Shown: positions 60,144 to 64,000 of the stretch, piece by piece
How the letters are laid out: the number at the start of each line of letters is the position of its first letter
How positions within the stretch are numbered: the first letter of the stretch is position 1
The notes under the pieces: generated by a model
Databases searched by the model: none
What the model was told of the DNA's origin: nothing
Seen by the model: only the letters and a program-made list of their open reading frames with translations
Position numbers and translations under genes: made by a program
From: Microbacterium sp. W4I4
Lineage (GTDB): Bacteria; Actinomycetota; Actinomycetes; Actinomycetales; Microbacteriaceae
NCBI RefSeq assembly: GCF_030816235.1
Contig: NZ_JAUSXT010000001.1
Coordinates: forward strand, 2,914,001-2,978,000
Direction: 5' to 3'
DNA length: 64,000 nt

Positions 60144-60992
60144 TCAGGCTTCTTCGATGACGGATGTCGTGAGCGCGCCCAATCCGTCGATGGAGATCTC
60201 GATGACGTCCCCGGGGGAGAGCCAGAGCGCCGGGTCGCGGCCGTCTCCCACGCCACCGGGCGTTCCCGTGGCGATGATGTCGCCAGGTCGCAGCGTCGTC
60301 CACTCCGAGCAGTACGACACGAGGCTGGCCACGTCGAACACGAGCTGGTCGAGCGTCGAGTCCTGCACGAGCTGCCCGTTGATCCGGGTCCGGATGCGCT
60401 GCGACCCGACTGCTCCGAACTCGTCGGCGGTGACGATCGCCGGCCCCAGACTGCCGCTGCGCGGGAAGTTCTTGCCCGGTGCGAACTGGGACGTGTGGCG
60501 TTGGTAGTCGCGTATCGAACCGTCGTTCATGATGGTGTAGCCGAGCACATGATCGAGCGCGTCCGCTTCGTCGACGTGCCGCGCTTCGCGCCCGATGACC
60601 ACGGCGAACTCGCCCTCGTAGTCGAAGGACGTGCTGTTCCCCGGCGCCACGAGGGCTTCGCCGTCCCCCACGAGCGAGTCGGCGAACCGGGTGAAGATCA
60701 CCGGCTTCTCGGGTGTTGCGCGCTTCATCTCGGCGATGTGGTCGGCGTAGTTCAGGCCGACGCAGATGATCTTCTGCGCGTCGGGCACGGGGGGGAGGAG
60801 TTGTACGTCGTCGGAGCGGAGCGGAACGGCATCGCCTGCATGCGCGGCGATGCCGGCGAGGTCGCCATCGCGAAGGACCTCACCGAGTCGACGGCCGGCC
60901 GCGATCTCGAGTGCGCCGAGGTCGCGTATGGTGTCGCCGTCCAGCGCCCCCCACGATCCACGTCCTGCATGGGTGAACGACACAAGCTTCAC
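60144..60992 (-). CDS. Fumarylacetoacetate hydrolase (FAH) family protein
   Basis: A 282-residue enzyme of the FAH/HpcE fold, whose members hydrolyse or isomerise acylpyruvates and related 2-keto acids. It shows KIICVGLNYADHIAEM, the metal ligands Glu126 and Glu128 in FDYEGEFAVVIG and Asp157 in IMNDGSIRDYQ, then QFAPGKNFPRSGSLGPAIV and LRPGDIIATGTPGGVG. GTG 60992 follows GGAGGAAAC. It is divergent from the Old Yellow Enzyme gene across a shared palindrome. The pathway is probably breakdown of an aromatic or cyclic compound. Confidence 0.9.
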   Translation of the reverse strand: MKLVSFTHAGRGSWGALDGDTIRDLGALEIAAGRRLGEVLRDGDLAGIAAHAGDAVPLRSDDVQLLPPVPDAQKIICVGLNYADHIAEMKRATPEKPVIFTRFADSLVGDGEALVAPGNSTSFDYEGEFAVVIGREARHVDEADALDHVLGYTIMNDGSIRDYQRHTSQFAPGKNFPRSGSLGPAIVTADEFGAVGSQRIRTRINGQLVQDSTLDQLVFDVASLVSYCSEWTTLRPGDIIATGTPGGVGDGRDPALWLSPGDVIEISIDGLGALTTSVIEEA

Positions 60993-61041
60993 GTTTCCTC
61001 CTCGAACAGGTCCCGCGGTCGAGCGCAGGATCGGAATCAGT

Positions 61042-61073
61042 GTAAACTAACGAGCAACCGTTCGCTAGTTTAC
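61042..61073. promoter_or_regulatory. Inverted repeat in the FAH/OYE divergent promoter
   Basis: GTAAACTAACGAGC (61042-61055) and GTTCGCTAGTTTAC (61060-61073) pair at 12 of 14 positions. The size and half-site style suit a TetR-type repressor. It ends 15 bp before the OYE ATG. Confidence 0.65.
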
Positions 61074-61088
61074 GGAGAGGTGACATCG

Positions 61089-62183
61089 ATGCCGAAGTCC
61101 CAGGCGCCCCCACGGCTGTTCGAGCCGATCCAGCTCCGCTCGCTCGCCGTCGCGCACCGGCTGTGGGTCGCGGCGATGTGTCAGTACTCAGCGATCCGTG
61201 GCGTCGTCCAACCCTGGCACCTCGTGCACCTCGGTTCGTTCGCGATCGGACGAGCCGGCCTGATCGTCACCGAGGCGACCGCAGTGAGTCCCGAGGGCAG
61301 GATCAGCTCCGGCGATGCGGGGATCTGGACGGAAGAGCAGGCCAAGGCGTGGGAGCCGGTGGTCGAGTTCGTCCACCAACAGGAGACGCCGATCGCCGTG
61401 CAGCTGGCGCATGCGGGGCGCAAGGCGTCGACCCGCCCGCCATTCCAGGGGCGCGGCTATCTCCCCGCCGATGAGGGTGGCTGGGCGACCGTGGGCCCGT
61501 CGACCGTCCCGTTCGGAGAATTGCCTGACCCGACGGCGCTGACGACGGCCGACATCGCGGGCGTCATAGACGACTTCGCATGTGCCGCATCCCGCGCGGT
61601 CGCGTCGGGATTCGACGCAGTCGAGATACACGCCGCGCACGGCTACCTGCAGCATCAGTTCCTGTCCTCGCTCTCGAACCGACGCGAGGATGACTACGGC
61701 GGCAGTTATGAGAATCGCACGCGAATCGTCCGCGAGACCGTGGTTGCGGTGCGTGGGGTCATCCCAGACACGATGCCGCTGTTCATCAGACTGTCCGCCA
61801 CTGACTGGGTCGAAGGCGGCTGGTCACTGGAGGACACCAAGCGCCTGGTGCCCGTGCTGCGTGCACTCGGAGTCGACTTCGTGTCGATCTCCTCGGCGGG
61901 CAATGATCACCGCCAGGAGATCCCGGTTGGTCCGGGCTACCAACTACCTCTCGCTCGCGCGGTCCGGGAGAGCGCGGGCATCCCCGTCGGTGCCGCAGGG
62001 CTGATCACGGAGCCGCGACAGGCCGAGACCGCACTCGTGGATGGCGGAGCGGATGTGATCTTCGCCGCGCGTCAGTTCCTCCGCGAACCGGGGTTCGCCC
62101 TCCGTGCCGCGGCGGAGCTCGGGGGGTTCCTGGAGTGGCCACGGCAGTACCGGATGGCCCGATTCGAGGGGAGCATTCCGTGA
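61089..62183 (+). CDS. Old Yellow Enzyme family NADPH:flavin oxidoreductase (YqjM-like)
   Basis: A 364-residue FMN ene-reductase. The thermophilic-like YqjM subgroup is indicated by AAMCQYSA (Cys31), the substrate pair His181/His184 in EIHAAHGYLQHQFLS, and SSLSNRREDDYGGSYENRTRI. QLAHAGRKAS near 105-114 supports FMN binding. It reduces activated C=C bonds, for example in cyclic enones. The ATG at 61089 follows GGAGAGG. It is divergent from FAH/cupin and upstream of TetR and CoA ligase, suggesting one catabolic unit. Confidence 0.92.
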   Translation: MPKSQAPPRLFEPIQLRSLAVAHRLWVAAMCQYSAIRGVVQPWHLVHLGSFAIGRAGLIVTEATAVSPEGRISSGDAGIWTEEQAKAWEPVVEFVHQQETPIAVQLAHAGRKASTRPPFQGRGYLPADEGGWATVGPSTVPFGELPDPTALTTADIAGVIDDFACAASRAVASGFDAVEIHAAHGYLQHQFLSSLSNRREDDYGGSYENRTRIVRETVVAVRGVIPDTMPLFIRLSATDWVEGGWSLEDTKRLVPVLRALGVDFVSISSAGNDHRQEIPVGPGYQLPLARAVRESAGIPVGAAGLITEPRQAETALVDGGADVIFAARQFLREPGFALRAAAELGGFLEWPRQYRMARFEGSIP

Positions 62184-62264
62184 TCAGCGCGCCAGCACCT
62201 GGTAGAAGTGAAGTTGGGCCGCCCAGCGGGTGGTCATCGTGAGCGCTCGACAGGAGTACGGGTA

Positions 62265-62897
62265 ATGGCGGGAATCACTGCAGGAGGACAGCAGACGGCG
62301 GCGGCGATCCGGCGCGAGGCGGCGGCGAGCTTCGTGCAGCACGGGTACGAGGCGACGAGCCTGCGCAACATCGCGGCTGCCGTCGGGATCAAAGTCGGCA
62401 GCCTGTACAACCACATCACGAGCAAGGAGGATCTCCTTCTTTCCGTGATGGGCGGCACGATGGATGACCTGAACTCCTTGATGGACGAGGCGCTCGACGG
62501 GCCGATCGATCCGGTGGACCGCCTCATCGCCTTCGTCGAGTGTCACATCCGCTTCCACGCCGAGCGGGCGCAGGAAGTGTTCATCGGCAACACGGAACTG
62601 CGCTCGCTGCACGCGGAAGCGCGGGCCGAGCTGTCCGAAAAGCGCCGTGAGTATCGCAAGCTCCTCGAATCGCTGATCGTCGCTGTCGGCGAAGCCGACG
62701 AAGCCGACATCCTCAATGCCCGTCTGCACGCATTCAGCATCGTCGCGATCGGCACTCACGTCGCCGGCTGGTATCGCGAGGACGGCGGACTGCCGCTGGA
62801 CGAGATCATCGAGATCTACACAACGATGGTTCTGCGCAGCCTTCGAGTCGATGGCGCAGACGAGCGCGTGCGGACGCAACTGGCCGCCGGCCGCTGA
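62265..62897 (+). CDS. TetR-family transcriptional regulator
   Basis: A 210-residue regulator. The ATG at 62265 follows AGGAG by 9 nt; the upstream GTG at 62208 is less likely. The HTH region is AAASFVQHGYEATSLRNIAAAVGIKVGSLYNHITSKEDLLLSVM. The ligand domain has FVECHIRFHAERAQEVFIGNTELRSLHAEARAELSEKRREY, similar to acyl-CoA-responsive TetR proteins. It lies between OYE and the CoA ligase. The inverted repeats at 61042-61073 and 62952-62971 are candidate sites. Confidence 0.9.
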   Translation: MAGITAGGQQTAAAIRREAAASFVQHGYEATSLRNIAAAVGIKVGSLYNHITSKEDLLLSVMGGTMDDLNSLMDEALDGPIDPVDRLIAFVECHIRFHAERAQEVFIGNTELRSLHAEARAELSEKRREYRKLLESLIVAVGEADEADILNARLHAFSIVAIGTHVAGWYREDGGLPLDEIIEIYTTMVLRSLRVDGADERVRTQLAAGR

Positions 62898-62951
62898 CCC
62901 GAGACGCGGTATCCGTCGCGTGGTGGGCACATGCGCTACACTCACACATAG

Positions 62952-62971
62952 ACAAACGCTTGTACGTTTGT
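62952..62971. promoter_or_regulatory. Operator ACAAACGCTTGTACGTTTGT upstream of CoA ligase
   Basis: 7-bp arms ACAAACG/CGTTTGT with a 6-nt spacer, 22 bp before the ligase ATG. Typical length and style of a TetR operator; probably bound by the regulator just upstream. Confidence 0.65.
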
Positions 62972-62993
62972 TTGACGACATGGAGAAGCAAAG

Positions 62994-64000
62994 ATGCGCA
63001 CCATCGGCGACTGGACTCGACTCAACGCCCGAAGGCATCCCGACCGGGAAGCCTTCGTCGGCGTCGATGGCCGCGTCACCTTCGGCCAGGTCGCCGAGCG
63101 CGCGTGGAAGCTGGCGCGAGGTCTGCGAGCAGCCGGTGTGCGCCCGGGCGACACCGTAGGAGTGCTCGCCGGCAACACGGTCTTCAACGCCGAGACGTTC
63201 ATCGGAACGGCGATCAGCGCGGGGATCTACACGGCCTACAACTGGCGGTGGGCTGCCGAGGAGCTCGCAGCGGGTGTCCGCGAGAGCGGAGCCGCGATCG
63301 TCATCGTCGAAGATCGATTCCGCTCGCTTCTGAACGACGCCCTCGACATCATCTCCGCACGCGATGACACAGTCGCGCTGCCCCGCGTGATCGAGCAGGG
63401 CGAGGTCGAGACGCTGCGCATCGGCGACGGAGAGGCCCCCGACGTCGTCGCTCCCGACGATCCGCTCTGCCTGATCTACACCGGGGGCAGCACGGGCACG
63501 TCGAAGGCCGTGGTGCTGTCGCATCGGGCCGCGACCGCAAACGCGCTCAACGAGTACATCGATCTCGGCATCGGAGCTCTCCCCGAGGAGCGCGGGTTGA
63601 TGGTGACGCCGATGTTCCACTCGGCCGGGCTGCTCACCTGGCTGGTCACGCACTTCGTGGCGGGCAAGACCACGGTGCTCGTCGACAAGTTCGACGAGCA
63701 GGAGTTCGTCGAGTGGGTCGGTCGCGAGCGTGCGACGAACAGCTTCATGATTCCGAACATGATGCGGCGGCTCATGCAGGCCGGCGCATTCGAGGCGCCG
63801 GAGGTGCAGCAGCACTTCAAGGCCATGCACACGGGTGCAGGTCTGCTGCGCATGCCGAACAAGGTCGAGTTCATCGAGACCATGCCGAACGCGAAGCTGT
63901 TCTTCCGCTATGGACTCTCCGAGGCCGGGCCCATGGTCACGCGCCTGCACCATGACGACATGCTCGACATCGACGTCGACGGATCGATCGGCCAGGAGTA
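62994..64000 (+). CDS. AMP-dependent acyl-CoA synthetase/ligase (3' end outside window)
   Basis: The frame is open from ATG 62994 to the last base, giving about 335 residues of an ANL-superfamily enzyme that activates a carboxylic acid with ATP and CoA. The N-terminus MRTIGDWTRLNARRHPDREAFVGVDGRVTFGQV is typical. The P-loop-like A3 motif is CLIYTGGSTGTSKAVVLSHRA (with TGGSTGTSK). MVTPMFHSAG and MHTGAGLLRMPNKVEF...RYGLSEAGP (A5 region) follow. It has a weak Shine-Dalgarno box (GGAGAAGCAA). It lies after a TetR-type operator, probably in the same regulon as OYE. Confidence 0.9.
   Translation, partial: MRTIGDWTRLNARRHPDREAFVGVDGRVTFGQVAERAWKLARGLRAAGVRPGDTVGVLAGNTVFNAETFIGTAISAGIYTAYNWRWAAEELAAGVRESGAAIVIVEDRFRSLLNDALDIISARDDTVALPRVIEQGEVETLRIGDGEAPDVVAPDDPLCLIYTGGSTGTSKAVVLSHRAATANALNEYIDLGIGALPEERGLMVTPMFHSAGLLTWLVTHFVAGKTTVLVDKFDEQEFVEWVGRERATNSFMIPNMMRRLMQAGAFEAPEVQQHFKAMHTGAGLLRMPNKVEFIETMPNAKLFFRYGLSEAGPMVTRLHHDDMLDIDVDGSIGQE

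Noticed and set aside
62184..63953. 589-codon open frame on the minus strand
   Set aside because: Antisense to TetR and the CoA ligase, which carry strong family motifs on the plus strand.
1..64000. tRNA, rRNA, riboswitch, insertion sequence, phage or replication origin
   Set aside because: I saw no tRNA cloverleaf, conserved rRNA sequence, transposase, integrase or DnaA-box cluster. Detection of small RNAs by eye is limited.

Overview
The window is about 64 kb of very GC-rich DNA with short intergenic gaps, frequent ATGA/TGATG stop-start overlaps, GTG starts, leaderless-type promoters and many LacI-family regulators. Gene content and style fit an actinobacterium, most likely of the Microbacteriaceae (Microbacterium-like). 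That placement is an inference, because no rRNA or marker gene is present. I found no tRNA, rRNA, CRISPR array, insertion sequence or prophage.

Layout. 1-5.3 kb: the 3' end of a GH43-type glycosidase, a large secreted alginate-lyase-family enzyme with discoidin and CBM5/12-like modules, and an alpha/beta hydrolase. 5.2-13.8 kb: a LacI regulator, then a minus-strand operon (lipoprotein, two MalF/MalG-type permeases, GH51 arabinofuranosidase) under a second LacI regulator, and a divergent alditol/xylitol oxidase. 13.8-21.5 kb: LacI, ABC ATPase, YtfQ-like binding protein, a second ATPase that is frameshifted, and two permeases. 21.6-23.7 kb: a MerR regulator and a LacI regulator. 23.7-32.0 kb: a LacI regulator followed by a seven-gene operon (D-lyxose isomerase, complete RbsABC-type importer, DUF4432 epimerase-like protein, DUF1349 protein). 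32.1-36.0 kb: araD-araB-araA. 36.1-38.7 kb: xylA-xylB on the minus strand. 38.9-47.9 kb: LacI, a divergent binding protein with two permeases and a GH3 glycosidase, a ROK regulator and an aldose 1-epimerase. 48.0-55.8 kb: thiolase, a secreted ScyD/ScyE-type protein and a valine-type catabolic operon (mmsA, acyl-CoA dehydrogenase, mmsB, enoyl-CoA hydratase). 55.8-59.6 kb: small genes, a PfkB kinase, surE and MarR/SRPBCC. 59.7-64.0 kb: cupin, FAH hydrolase, Old Yellow Enzyme, TetR and an acyl-CoA ligase cut by the window end.

How it works together. The first 48 kb reads as a hemicellulose and pentose utilisation island. Secreted and cytoplasmic glycosidases would release arabinose and xylose units, and four ABC importers would take up sugars. 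Arabinose (araA/B/D), xylose (xylA/B) and probably lyxose (lyxose isomerase feeding D-xylulose to XylB) converge on D-xylulose 5-phosphate. Separate LacI proteins appear to control separate operons through distinct palindromes, several of which recur in front of both the regulator and its target. These include TGAACCGGTTCA, a CCCGGTAACA-type site and TACATCGATGTA.

Points most worth a second look: two tandem six-codon mini-ORFs chained by ATGA overlaps in front of a LacI gene; a family of long nested palindromes at gene ends; two single-base frameshifts (GH51 start, middle of an ABC ATPase) in CCCGC contexts; a paralogous intact ATPase beside the broken one; a 22-nt repeat inserted in frame in two unrelated genes; and a recurring leaderless promoter signature.
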